Positions 7,974-15,690 of a stretch of 64,000 nucleotides of DNA are shown piece by piece. This DNA comes from Deltaproteobacteria bacterium (GTDB taxonomy: Bacteria > Myxococcota_A > UBA796 > SXON01), in contig BJHF01000014.1 in NCBI GenBank assembly GCA_014191855.1, positions 20,321 to 84,320 of the forward strand, given 5' to 3'. The notes below the pieces were generated by a model. The model was not told the DNA's origin. It made no database searches and was given only the letters and a program-made list of their open reading frames with translations. Within the stretch, counting starts at the first letter, position 1. Each line of letters opens with the position of its first letter. The position numbers and the translations under genes were made by a program.

Positions 7974-9599
7974 CTAACCGACCAGCCCCCGCGCCACCAT
8001 CTCCAAGGCGAACACCCGGCGGGCGCAGCGCTCGTCACCTGCGAGGGCCGCGGCGACCACCGAGCGAACGTGCTCGGCGTCGAGGCGGTCTCGGAGTCGC
8101 TCTGGCAGCGTATCCAGCGCGAACGCCCGGATCAGGGTAGGCACGTCGAGGCTCCAGTCCAGCGGCTCCCGCGGAGGGGCCGCCGCAACGCTCGCGAGCA
8201 GCGCGCGCCGCGCCCGGTAGTGGTGGGCGCCAACCGGCACCTCGCACGCAACCGCGAGGAGCGCCGGATCCGCGAACGGCACAACGGCGTGAACGCCGAA
8301 CGCCGCGCACCCCGCGTCCAGCGCGGCGAGCTCGACTTCGGGCAGGCGGAGGCCTCGACCCAGGCCGGCCCGTCGAACCGCCGGGGCGACGCCATCCAGG
8401 CGCCGGGAGAGCGCTTCCAACGCCGCATCGTCCCCCGGAAGCCACGGGCCCAGCGATCGGGCGAGCGCTTCAAGCCCCACCGCATCCGCGCCAAGGGCCT
8501 GCCGGAGCCGCGAGCGCAGCGCCAAAAGCGGCCGCGGCGCCGGTGGATCGAAGCCGACGCGCGCGCCGATGCCGGCAACCAACCCCACGAGCCCTTCGCG
8601 CCACGCCGCCTGCGCGAGCGCAGCCCAGGCCCAGGCCTCGGGCTGAACCCAAGCCGGATGGGGCGCCACCTCGTCGGCGAGTTGGTCAAGCACCGAAGCG
8701 TCAAAAACAACCTCCCGAAGCGGTAAACCTGCGGAGGCTGCGAGCGCTCCAACGTCGGCATCCCGGCGGCCCCCGGCGACCAGGGTGAGCGCCAGCGCGG
8801 GTGCCGCATCGCGCGGACGTACGGCGAGCAGCGCGGCGCTGGCCAGGCCGCCGCTCAGCGCGATCGCATGCGGGAGGGCTGCGCGACCACCCACCGAATA
8901 CGCAAGATCAAGCCCGTACCGCACCGAGCGCGACCACCGCTCGAAGTTGCCCGCGGCCCCGGGGGGGTGCGCCGAAGGCCAGGCAGAGCGTTCGGTTCGT
9001 GTTTCTGTAGCCCGCACCGAGAGGATCTCCCCCGCCGCCAGGGTCTGCGATCCTTCGTACGCGCTCTCCAAGGCACAGCCGAGCCCGACCGTCGTTGCCA
9101 ACGCACGCGCGCTCGGCGGGCCGGCGAAGCCCGCGGCGTGGAGGGCGCGCGCCTCGGTGGCGAACGCGATCCCTCCCGACACCGGCGCCCACGCCAGCGG
9201 GCGCACGCCCGCCCGATCCCTGGCCAACCAGCCGTTTCCCAGCGCGGGCTGCCACGCGGCCAGCGCCACATCCCCCGGCAGGCGCGCGAACGCCCGCGCA
9301 AACCCGGTGCGCGCGATCAGCCTGGCAACAACCTCGCCAATCGGCGCGTCATCCCCCAGGTCCTGCTCCGCCGCCAGGGCCTTGCGGTTCGGTACGTGCC
9401 CTTCCACCGCCGCCACGACGCCCTCCGAGGCGCCGATCGCCTCGTCCAACGCTGGTGAACCGCTGGCTACGACGATGAACGACGTGGCATCGGCGTGCCG
9501 CTCCCAGCGCGCCGCCGGGCCACGAGCGTCGAGCATCCGGGCCATGCGCCGTGTCGTCGCGGGATCCTCTTCACCCAACCTGCCGACGAAGCCGCCCAC
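7974..9599 (-). CDS. Asparagine synthetase (AsnB)-like protein with altered active sites
   Basis: From GTG 9599 (541 aa). The N-terminal half is a class II glutamine amidotransferase fold (GGFVGRLGEED, MLDARGP, EGHVPNRKAL, WLARDRAGVRPLAW), and the C-terminal half is the ATP-pyrophosphatase fold. The nucleophile Cys2 of true AsnB (MCGFVG) is Gly here, and the PP-loop SGGLDS reads SGGLAS (residues 249-254), losing the conserved Asp. Glutamine hydrolysis is thus not expected and ATP chemistry is doubtful. Related proteins serve as lasso-peptide or beta-lactam cyclases, but those keep the PP-loop Asp. The start is placed 10 bases after the lipoprotein stop, with GAGG as ribosome-binding site; longer frames would overlap the lipoprotein gene. 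Confidence 0.75.
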   Translation of the reverse strand: MGGFVGRLGEEDPATTRRMARMLDARGPAARWERHADATSFIVVASGSPALDEAIGASEGVVAAVEGHVPNRKALAAEQDLGDDAPIGEVVARLIARTGFARAFARLPGDVALAAWQPALGNGWLARDRAGVRPLAWAPVSGGIAFATEARALHAAGFAGPPSARALATTVGLGCALESAYEGSQTLAAGEILSVRATETRTERSAWPSAHPPGAAGNFERWSRSVRYGLDLAYSVGGRAALPHAIALSGGLASAALLAVRPRDAAPALALTLVAGGRRDADVGALAASAGLPLREVVFDASVLDQLADEVAPHPAWVQPEAWAWAALAQAAWREGLVGLVAGIGARVGFDPPAPRPLLALRSRLRQALGADAVGLEALARSLGPWLPGDDAALEALSRRLDGVAPAVRRAGLGRGLRLPEVELAALDAGCAAFGVHAVVPFADPALLAVACEVPVGAHHYRARRALLASVAAAPPREPLDWSLDVPTLIRAFALDTLPERLRDRLDAEHVRSVVAAALAGDERCARRVFALEMVARGLVG

Positions 9600-9609
9600 G
9601 CGGCCTCGC

Positions 9610-10356
9610 TTACTTCGCGGGCGCCGGGGCGCCCGCGGCGGCGGCCGGCGCAGCGCCCGCGGCGGGCGGGGCGGAGCCGGCGGGGGCCGTGCCATCCGCG
9701 GGGGGCGTACCGCCTGCGGGCGGGGCTCCGGCGGGCGCAGCGCCATCGGTTGCAGGCGCAGCGCCCGCCGCCGCACCGTCTGCCGGCGGCGACCCCGGCG
9801 GCGGGCCCTTGTCCCCCTTGCCCGGAGTGAATTCGCCGAGGTCGGGGGTGTCGCTCAACGCGAGGTCGAGGCCGGCAATCGCATCGCTGCCCACCTCCAC
9901 CAGACCGGAAATGCGCGCGGCCGGATCCCCATCGTTGGGGCCATCCCCCGCCACGTCCACATACCCGACGACGCCAACCTTCCCGAGCCCCTTCGGCGCC
10001 TCGGTTTCCCAGGGGCCGGCCTTCTCGATGGTCATCGAGGCCAACAGGCCGGGGAACGAGCCGTTCTCCCCGGGGCTCAGGAAATCGATGTGGATGGGGC
10101 CCGTCTTGCTGCCCGAGTAGCTGATCGTTCCCGAGAGCTTCACGCCTTCGCCGGGTTTGACATCAAATTTGGCGCTGCCGATCGCCGGGGGCGTCATCGG
10201 CGCACCGCCGGCCCCCCCGCCCGCACCACCGGGCTCGCCGCCGCCAGCGCCACCACCGCCGCCCATGCCGGGGTCGGCTGTCGGGTCATCCGCCGGGGCG
10301 GAAGGATCGGGGCAGCCGGCGAAGATCATGAGAGGAAGCAGGAGCAGGAGACGCAT
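9610..10356 (-). CDS. Lipoprotein with Gly-rich linker and Ala/Pro-rich tail
   Basis: A 248-residue protein with a lipoprotein signal ending in the lipobox IFAGC (Cys15). A Gly-rich linker leads to a beta-rich domain (about residues 60-170: KFDVKPGEGVKLSGTISY, GPIHIDFLSP, KVGVVGYVDVAGDGP), similar in outline to an Ig- or transthyretin-like sandwich. The last 70 residues are repeats of PADGAAPAG type, likely an unstructured spacer. I do not recognise a named family. It precedes the AsnB-like gene by 10 bases on the same strand. Confidence 0.7.
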   Translation of the reverse strand: MRLLLLLPLMIFAGCPDPSAPADDPTADPGMGGGGGAGGGEPGGAGGGAGGAPMTPPAIGSAKFDVKPGEGVKLSGTISYSGSKTGPIHIDFLSPGENGSFPGLLASMTIEKAGPWETEAPKGLGKVGVVGYVDVAGDGPNDGDPAARISGLVEVGSDAIAGLDLALSDTPDLGEFTPGKGDKGPPPGSPPADGAAAGAAPATDGAAPAGAPPAGGTPPADGTAPAGSAPPAAGAAPAAAAGAPAPAK

Positions 10357-10434
10357 ACGACCACCTTGGAGCGACGCGCCCTTCTAGCCGCTCCCCGCGC
10401 CCCGGGCCAATCCGGCGCATCTGTGCGACACCCG

Positions 10435-10464
10435 TTGACACCGCCCCCTGTGCTGCGCTAAGTC
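10435..10464 (+). promoter_or_regulatory. Candidate sigma70-type promoter of the BMC operon
   Basis: A perfect -35 hexamer TTGACA (10435-10440) is followed after 18 bases by TAAGTC (10459-10464), a weak -10. Transcription would start near 10472, about 20 bases before the GTG start of the first shell gene. It lies in the gap between the divergent lipoprotein gene and the operon. Confidence 0.45.
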
Positions 10465-10491
10465 TCGCCGGCCACCTGGACCGGAGTCTGC

Positions 10492-11109
10492 GTGTCCGTC
10501 ACGCTACGAAGCTATGTGTTCCTCGACAGCCTACAACCGCAGCTCGCTGCGTTTACGGGCACGACCGCGCGTGGCTTCCTGCCGCTCTCGGGGCAAGCCA
10601 GCATCTGGATCGAAACCGCTCCGGGCATGATCATCAACCGGGTCACCGACGTGGCGCTCAAAGCCACCCGCGCGATCCCGGCGGTGCAGGTCGTCGAGCG
10701 CGCCTTCGGCCTGCTTGAGCTGCATCACGACGACAAGGGCGAAGTGCGCTCCGCGGGCGATGCGGTGCTGCGCTTCCTCAACGTGCGGGAAGATCAGTAC
10801 GTGTCCCCAAAGGTCACGTCCAACCAGATCATCCGCGCTGTGGAGCCCTACCAGGCCCAGCTCATCAACCGCAACCGGCAGGGGATGATGCTCATCCCGG
10901 GCCAGAGCCTGTTCATCCTCGAAACCGAGCCCGCTGCGTGGATCGTACTCGCGGCGAACGAGGCGGAAAAGGCGGCATCGGTGAACCTGATCAACCTGCA
11001 GCCCTACGGCGCCTTCGGTCGCTTGTGGATGGCAGGAACCGAATCCGAGATCGACAGCGCTGCGGCGGCCGCCATCGCGGCCATCGAAGCCTGTCAGAAC
11101 AAGAAGTAG
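10492..11109 (+). CDS. BMC-T shell protein (tandem BMC domains)
   Basis: A 205-residue protein with two fused BMC domains, which forms pseudohexameric trimers in microcompartment shell facets. The first domain covers about residues 1-95 ([21 protein letters not shown], then [13 protein letters not shown]), the second about 96-195 ([27 protein letters not shown], then [18 protein letters not shown]). From memory it resembles the single-layer BMC-T protein of the Haliangium ochraceum shell (Hoch_5812). The start is GTG 10492 with GGAG six bases upstream. It is the first gene of the shell operon, 33 bases before the BMC-H gene. Confidence 0.93.
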   Translation: MSVTLRSYVFLDSLQPQLAAFTGTTARGFLPLSGQASIWIETAPGMIINRVTDVALKATRAIPAVQVVERAFGLLELHHDDKGEVRSAGDAVLRFLNVREDQYVSPKVTSNQIIRAVEPYQAQLINRNRQGMMLIPGQSLFILETEPAAWIVLAANEAEKAASVNLINLQPYGAFGRLWMAGTESEIDSAAAAAIAAIEACQNKK

Positions 11110-11142
11110 CTTCAACAACCCCTTTCGTAGGCAGGAGTTCTA

Positions 11143-11433
11143 ATGTCAGGTGACGCGCTCGGAATGATCGAGACCAAAGGCTTCACTGCCATGGTGGAAG
11201 CGGCAGATGCGATGGTGAAGGCGGCCCGCGTGGAGCTGGTCGGCTTCGAGAAGATCGGCGGCGGCTACGTCACCGCCATCGTGCGTGGCGACGTTGCGGC
11301 GGTCAAGGCAGCCACCGAGGCGGGCGCCCGTCAGGCCCAGCGCGTCGGCGAGCTGGTCAGCGTGCACGTCATCCCGCGCCCGCACGAGAACATCGACGCC
11401 GTGCTGCCGCTCGGCCGCCAGGGCGCCAAGTAG
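11143..11433 (+). CDS. BMC-H hexameric shell protein
   Basis: A 96-residue canonical single-domain shell protein: [22 protein letters not shown] at the N-terminus, the interface strand [19 protein letters not shown], and the C-terminal [12 protein letters not shown]. Such hexamers tile the facets. The pore loop reads Gly39-Gly40-Gly41 (EKIGGGY), where PduA has GSG, so the pore would be lined by glycine backbone. It is the only BMC-H gene in the locus and is therefore expected to be the main facet tile. ATG 11143 follows a purine-rich GGAG site. Confidence 0.97.
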   Translation: MSGDALGMIETKGFTAMVEAADAMVKAARVELVGFEKIGGGYVTAIVRGDVAAVKAATEAGARQAQRVGELVSVHVIPRPHENIDAVLPLGRQGAK

Positions 11434-11439
11434 GACAGT

Positions 11440-11739
11440 ATGAAGCTCGGCAAGGTCGTCGGGACCGTCGTCAGCACCCGTAAGGACGAGAAGCTGGAGG
11501 GCCTGCGCCTCTACCTCGTGCAAGACCTCTCCCTGGACATGAAGGGGAAAGATGCGTTCGTCGTTGCGGCGGATGCGATGGGGGCCGGCGTCGGTGAAGT
11601 GGTGCTGTATGCCTCCGGCTCGTCCGCGCGGCAAACGGCGGCTACCGATTCCCGGCCGGTGGATGCGGTGATCATGGCGATCGTCGACACCGTGGATGCC
11701 GGCGGGACGGTGCTCTACGACAAAAGTACGGCAGGCTGA
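11440..11739 (+). CDS. BMC-P pentameric vertex protein (EutN/CcmL family), first of three
   Basis: A 99-residue EutN/CcmL-type protein: [28 protein letters not shown], the [20 protein letters not shown] turn and the closing strand AIVDTVD. Pentamers of this family cap the twelve vertices of the icosahedral shell. It lies 6 bases after BMC-H and 10 bases before the aldehyde dehydrogenase, fully within the operon. Confidence 0.95.
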   Translation: MKLGKVVGTVVSTRKDEKLEGLRLYLVQDLSLDMKGKDAFVVAADAMGAGVGEVVLYASGSSARQTAATDSRPVDAVIMAIVDTVDAGGTVLYDKSTAG

Positions 11740-11749
11740 GGAGTAGCCG

Positions 11750-13156
11750 ATGGAGCGCGATCAGCTCGAGGCCATCGTGAGCCAGGTGCTGGACCGGATC
11801 AAAACCGGAAACAGCCCCTCGCCGCGCGCCGAGGCCCCCAAGCGCGGGCACGGCGTGTTCAAGACGGTGGCCGACGCCGTGGGCGCGGCCGGTGAAGCGC
11901 AGCGCACGCTGATCGCCTTGCCGCTGGAGAAACGCCGCGAGATCATCGCGAACATCCGCAAACGCGCCGCTGAAGACGTCCGGGCGCTCGCTACATTCGC
12001 CGTCGAGGAAACCGGCCTTGGTCGCGTCGAAGACAAGATCAAGAAGAACCTGCTCGTCATCTACAAGACGCCCGGCCCCGAGATCCTCGAGCCGATCGCC
12101 TACACGGGTGACGACGGCCTCACGCTCATCGAGCGCGCTCCTTACGGCGTGATCGCGGCGATCACGCCGTCCACGAACCCCACCGAAACCATCCTGTGCA
12201 ACGGCATCGGCATGGTCTCCGGCGGCAATACGGTGGTGTTCAACACGCACCCCGGCGCGAAGGGCGTGAGCGCCTACGTGATCGACCTGATCAACAAGGC
12301 TTCGATGGAGGTTGGCGGCCCCAACAACATCATGACCGTGATCGAGTCGCCCACCATCGAGTCGGCCAACGAGCTGCTGCGGTTCAAGGGCATCCGGCTC
12401 AACGTGGTGACGGGCGGCCCCGCCGTGGTGAAGGCCGCGATGAACGCGGGGAAGAAGGCGATCTGCGGCGGGCCGGGAAACCCCCCGGTGGTCGTAGACG
12501 ACGCCGCGGATCTCGATCAGGCCGCGCGCGGCATCATCGCCGGCGCCAGCTTCGACAACAACGTGATCTGTTGCGACGAAAAGGAGACCTTCGTCGTCGA
12601 GAAGGTGGCCGACAAGCTGCTGGAGTCCCTCGCGGGCCACGGCGCGGTGATCCTGCGGAACCACCAGATCACCCGGCTTGAGAAGCTGATCCTCACCGCC
12701 GAGAAGGACCACACGGTCACCAAGTGGGTCGGCAAGAACGCCTCCGAGTACCTCAAGCAGATCGATGTGCCGTTCAAGGGCGATCCGCGCTTGATCGTCT
12801 GCGAAGTCGGCTTCGACCATCCCTTTGTGCAGCACGAGCTGTTGATGCCGATCATGGCCGTCACCCGCACGAAGGATGTTCACGAGGCCATCGACATGGC
12901 GGTGCGCGCGGAGCACGGCTTCGGGCACACGGCGAGCATGTACAGCAAGAACATCGACAACCTCCACCGCATGGCGCGGGTGAGCAACGTGTCGATCTTC
13001 GTGAAGAACGCCCCGAATTTCGCGGGCCTCGGCTTCCAGGGCGAAGGCTACACCAGCTTCACCATCGCCTCCCCCACCGGCGAAGGCCTCACCACCGCGC
13101 GGAACTTCACCCGCGAGCGCCGCTGCGTGCTCGCCGGTCACTTCCGTATCGTCTAG
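11750..13156 (+). CDS. CoA-acylating aldehyde dehydrogenase, BMC-associated (EutE/PduP-like)
   Basis: A 468-residue dehydrogenase that would oxidise an aldehyde to an acyl-CoA with NAD+ and CoA. Family signatures are ITPSTNPTET, PHPGAKG-like THPGAKG, GGPGNPPVVVDD, and the catalytic-Cys strip DNNVICCDEKE (Cys274, followed by an extra Cys275; EutE has NNLPCIAEKE). The C-terminal end (GEGYTSFTIASPTGEGLTTARNFTRERRC) is typical of EutE/PduP. The first about 18 residues (MERDQLEAIVSQVLDRIK) form an amphipathic helix followed by a Pro/Ser/Ala linker, the layout of the N-terminal encapsulation peptide of PduP. It is flanked by shell genes, which marks it as core cargo. Confidence 0.95.
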   Translation: MERDQLEAIVSQVLDRIKTGNSPSPRAEAPKRGHGVFKTVADAVGAAGEAQRTLIALPLEKRREIIANIRKRAAEDVRALATFAVEETGLGRVEDKIKKNLLVIYKTPGPEILEPIAYTGDDGLTLIERAPYGVIAAITPSTNPTETILCNGIGMVSGGNTVVFNTHPGAKGVSAYVIDLINKASMEVGGPNNIMTVIESPTIESANELLRFKGIRLNVVTGGPAVVKAAMNAGKKAICGGPGNPPVVVDDAADLDQAARGIIAGASFDNNVICCDEKETFVVEKVADKLLESLAGHGAVILRNHQITRLEKLILTAEKDHTVTKWVGKNASEYLKQIDVPFKGDPRLIVCEVGFDHPFVQHELLMPIMAVTRTKDVHEAIDMAVRAEHGFGHTASMYSKNIDNLHRMARVSNVSIFVKNAPNFAGLGFQGEGYTSFTIASPTGEGLTTARNFTRERRCVLAGHFRIV

Positions 13157-13771
13157 TTGGCGCACCGTCCCGTGGCGCATCGTCCCGTGGCCCCCGCCGG
13201 GCTGGACGCGCTGGCGCTCCTGGAGTTGACCAGCATCGCCCGCGGTTACCGGGTGCTCGACTGGATGGTGAAGGAGGCCCCGGTCACCATCGTGGAGGCC
13301 AACCTCGTTGAGCCGGGCAAGTACCTGATCCTGTTCGGGGGCGGCGTGGCCGAAACGGTGGCCAGCTTCGACAAAGGCGCCGCGCTCTGTGAGGGCGTGC
13401 TGGTCGACAAACTGCTGCTCCCCCTCGCCCACCCGCGCATCTGGGCCTGCCTCTCGGGGGATGAATCGCTTGGAAACGCCGATTGCGTGGGCATCATCGA
13501 GGGCAACGCCATCGCCGCGGTGATCGAAGCCGCGGATCGTTCGGCGAAGGAAGCCGATGTTCACCTGGCCGGGCTCCGGCTCTCGCCCGCGTTGGGCGGC
13601 AAGGCCTACTACGTCGTAACGGGCGAACAATACTCGGTTGAGGCGGCCGTCGAGGTTGGCCGCGGTGTACTGGAGCCACGCGGCCGGCTTGTGGATACGC
13701 AGATCATCCCGCGCGCCCACGCGGAGTTTCTCCCCTGGGTTTTGCGCCGCGCTCCTTTCGGAGGTTCCTGA
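13157..13771 (+). CDS. BMC-T shell protein, second tandem-domain type
   Basis: A 204-residue protein with two BMC domains: ALLELTSIARGYRVLDWMVKEAPVTIVEA (domain 1) and CVGIIEGNAIAAVIEAADRSAKEADV (domain 2), with TQIIPRAHAEFLPWVL at the end. It differs clearly from the first BMC-T and is closer, from memory, to the PduT/double-stacking BMC-T type (Hoch_5816), whose trimers can be gated. The frame starts with TTG immediately after the dehydrogenase stop; in-frame GTG codons at 13172 and 13187 are alternatives. The first codons contain a near-exact 15-base duplication that repeats the residues HRPVA. No clear ribosome-binding site is seen, so it may depend on coupling. Confidence 0.92.
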   Translation: MAHRPVAHRPVAPAGLDALALLELTSIARGYRVLDWMVKEAPVTIVEANLVEPGKYLILFGGGVAETVASFDKGAALCEGVLVDKLLLPLAHPRIWACLSGDESLGNADCVGIIEGNAIAAVIEAADRSAKEADVHLAGLRLSPALGGKAYYVVTGEQYSVEAAVEVGRGVLEPRGRLVDTQIIPRAHAEFLPWVLRRAPFGGS

Positions 13772-14061
13772 TGCAGCTCGCCAAGGTGCTCGGCAGCGTA
13801 GTCGCCACGATGAAGCACGATTCGCTCGTGGGAGTGCGCCTGCTCCTCATCCAGCCGCAAGACGAGAACGGGGTGGCCGACGGGGATGCGATCGTGGCCG
13901 CCGACGCCCTTCAGGCGGGCGTTGGCGAGATCGTCGAGTGGACCACGGGCCGGGAGGCCGCCCTCGCCTTGCCAGTCACGTACTCGCCGGTGGATGCGTC
14001 CGTCGTTCGCATCGTTGACCACGCCTGGAGCGACGCCAAATACCTGGATGGTGGCCGATGA
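13771..14061 (+). CDS. BMC-P pentameric vertex protein, second of three
   Basis: A 96-residue EutN/CcmL-family protein (MQLAKVLGSVVATMKHDSLVGVRLLLIQP, DALQAGVGEIVEWTTGREAA, VVRIVDHAW). The ATG overlaps the stop of the BMC-T gene by one base. It is clearly related to, but distinct from, the BMC-P proteins at 11440 and 14058; three paralogues suggest mixed or alternative vertices. Confidence 0.94.
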   Translation: MQLAKVLGSVVATMKHDSLVGVRLLLIQPQDENGVADGDAIVAADALQAGVGEIVEWTTGREAALALPVTYSPVDASVVRIVDHAWSDAKYLDGGR

Positions 14062-14330
14062 TCCTCGCCCGCGTGATCGGAAACAGCGTGGCGTCGGTGA
14101 AGCACGCCTGCTTCGACGGCAAAAGTGTCCTCATCGTGCAGCCTGTGCGCGCCGACGGGAAAACGCCCCTTGGAAAGAGCTTCCTGAGCGTGGATTCGGT
14201 GCAAGCTGGCGTCGGCGATCTGGTGTTGTGCGCCCGCGAGGGCAACACGGCGCGACAGATCCTCGGCAAGGACACGGATCCGCTGCACAGCGTGATCCTC
14301 GGCATCGTGGACACCGTGGTTCCCGGGTAA
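14058..14330 (+). CDS. BMC-P pentameric vertex protein, third of three
   Basis: A 90-residue EutN/CcmL-family protein (MILARVIGNSVASVKHACFDGKSVLIVQP, VDSVQAGVGDLVLCAREGNTAR, ILGIVDTVVPG). It overlaps the preceding BMC-P gene by four bases (ATGA). The DSVQAGVGDLVL strip is the most EutN-like of the three. It is the last shell gene of the block; a 45-base gap separates it from the rhomboid gene. Confidence 0.94.
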   Translation: MILARVIGNSVASVKHACFDGKSVLIVQPVRADGKTPLGKSFLSVDSVQAGVGDLVLCAREGNTARQILGKDTDPLHSVILGIVDTVVPG

Positions 14331-14375
14331 CGAAAGCCTCACACCCGCGTCCCGAAGCGCAGGTAGGATGGTCGT

Positions 14376-15638
14376 ATGGCCGGGCGCGCCGAGCTCGAGG
14401 TTGACGGCTCCGTTACCCTCGTGGACATCGCGGAGCTGGAGGAGGACGTCCGGCGGGCCCGGGTGCTCGGCAACGCGCGACTGCACCACCCCCCATGGAC
14501 CGGCGACCGCTGGTGTCGGATCGACGAGATCCCGGCGTTGGCCGATGCGTTGGAGAGCTCCGACGCGCGCCTTGCGGCGCACTTGAGCGCCCCAACCCGG
14601 CTGTTTCTCGCGCCCGCGTTGGTGCTCACGCTCCTCGGCGCCGGCTTCGTCCAATTCTCCTGCCGTGCCGCCTTGGCGGCAGACGGTGGGGCCGCCCTCC
14701 AAGCGCTCAGCCTGGGTTGGGAATCGACGCTGCTCGACGGCGCGTGGTGGACACCCTTCTCGTCGCAGCTGCTGCACGAGAGCTTCTTCCACCTGATCGG
14801 CAATCTCGTGATCGTGGCCTACTGTGCCTGGCGCTGTGAACGCGCGCTCGGGGCGCTGGGGCTCGTGGGGGTGATGGGCGGTGCGCTCCTGGGAGGCACC
14901 CTCGCGGTCACGACGTTCTCGGCGCTGCCCTGCATCGGCGCCTCGGTGCTCGCGTTCGGCCTCTGGGGTGGACAATTCGCGATCGGCTGGCGCTTTGGAG
15001 CGGTCATTCCGGCGCCGCTGCGTGGCTACTACGGCGCCGGCACAGTGCTCGTGGCCCTCCCGCTCCTGGCCTGGTCGCTCACCAACCCACACGCTTCGTT
15101 CGTCGGTCATGCCGGAGGGTGGATCGGCGGCGCGGCGGTGGCGTTGCTGATGCCCGTCGCGACCACCAGCGCGCGCGGCGGGCGCAACCACGCCTTGATC
15201 AAAAGCGCGGTCACGGCGGCATTGCTCCTTGTTTCCCCCGCGGCCTTCGCGGTGCTCGCCGGGTGGGCGCCGCCGTTGCTCATGATGCCAGGCATCGAGA
15301 TCGTGGACGCGGACTCCCAGCTTGCCGTCACGCTCCCCTGGCGTTTCGCCGCCCAGGCCGGCGTCGCAACCCGCGCCCCGGAGGCCCCGCTTGATGTGCT
15401 GCTCGACGCCCCAAACCGACACGGCGCGTTGCACCTCGCAAGAACGCCGCACGATGCCCACCCCGACGCCCATCGGGACTTCGCCCACACCGCGATCGCG
15501 ACGCATGACCGTTGGTCGCTCGTCGTGAGTTGGGGCGACGATTTGCCGCGCGGCCGCCGCGCCGTTTACGAGGCGATCGCCGCATCGGCACGTTGGTCCC
15601 CGCCGGCGGTGCGTCACAAAGCGAAAGCCGCACCCTGA
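14376..15638 (+). CDS. Rhomboid-family intramembrane serine protease within BMC operon
   Basis: A 420-residue protein. About 75 N-terminal soluble residues (VDIAELEEDVRRARVLGN, WCRIDEIPALADAL) precede a rhomboid core of about six helices. The catalytic parts are intact: WWTPFSSQLLHESFFHLIGNL with the HxxxN pair (His139, Asn143), GAS with nucleophile Ser190 in CIGASVLAF, and the general base His245 in FVGHAGGWIGG. A soluble C-terminal domain of about 100 residues follows. Rhomboids cleave single-pass membrane proteins in the bilayer. The gene lies between shell genes and the aldolase on the same strand, 45 and 52 bases from its neighbours. A membrane protease is not a known microcompartment component, so the link may be positional only. 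Confidence 0.88.
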   Translation: MAGRAELEVDGSVTLVDIAELEEDVRRARVLGNARLHHPPWTGDRWCRIDEIPALADALESSDARLAAHLSAPTRLFLAPALVLTLLGAGFVQFSCRAALAADGGAALQALSLGWESTLLDGAWWTPFSSQLLHESFFHLIGNLVIVAYCAWRCERALGALGLVGVMGGALLGGTLAVTTFSALPCIGASVLAFGLWGGQFAIGWRFGAVIPAPLRGYYGAGTVLVALPLLAWSLTNPHASFVGHAGGWIGGAAVALLMPVATTSARGGRNHALIKSAVTAALLLVSPAAFAVLAGWAPPLLMMPGIEIVDADSQLAVTLPWRFAAQAGVATRAPEAPLDVLLDAPNRHGALHLARTPHDAHPDAHRDFAHTAIATHDRWSLVVSWGDDLPRGRRAVYEAIAASARWSPPAVRHKAKAAP

Positions 15639-15690
15639 GGCGCACAACGCGCGGGGCGCGGGGCCGCGTTACCCGGGGGCCGGAGCTTCG

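Noticed and set aside
11672..13720. Long minus-strand open frame across the BMC aldehyde dehydrogenase
   Set aside because: It is His/Arg/Val-rich antisense of a well-supported dehydrogenase gene; no domain is visible.
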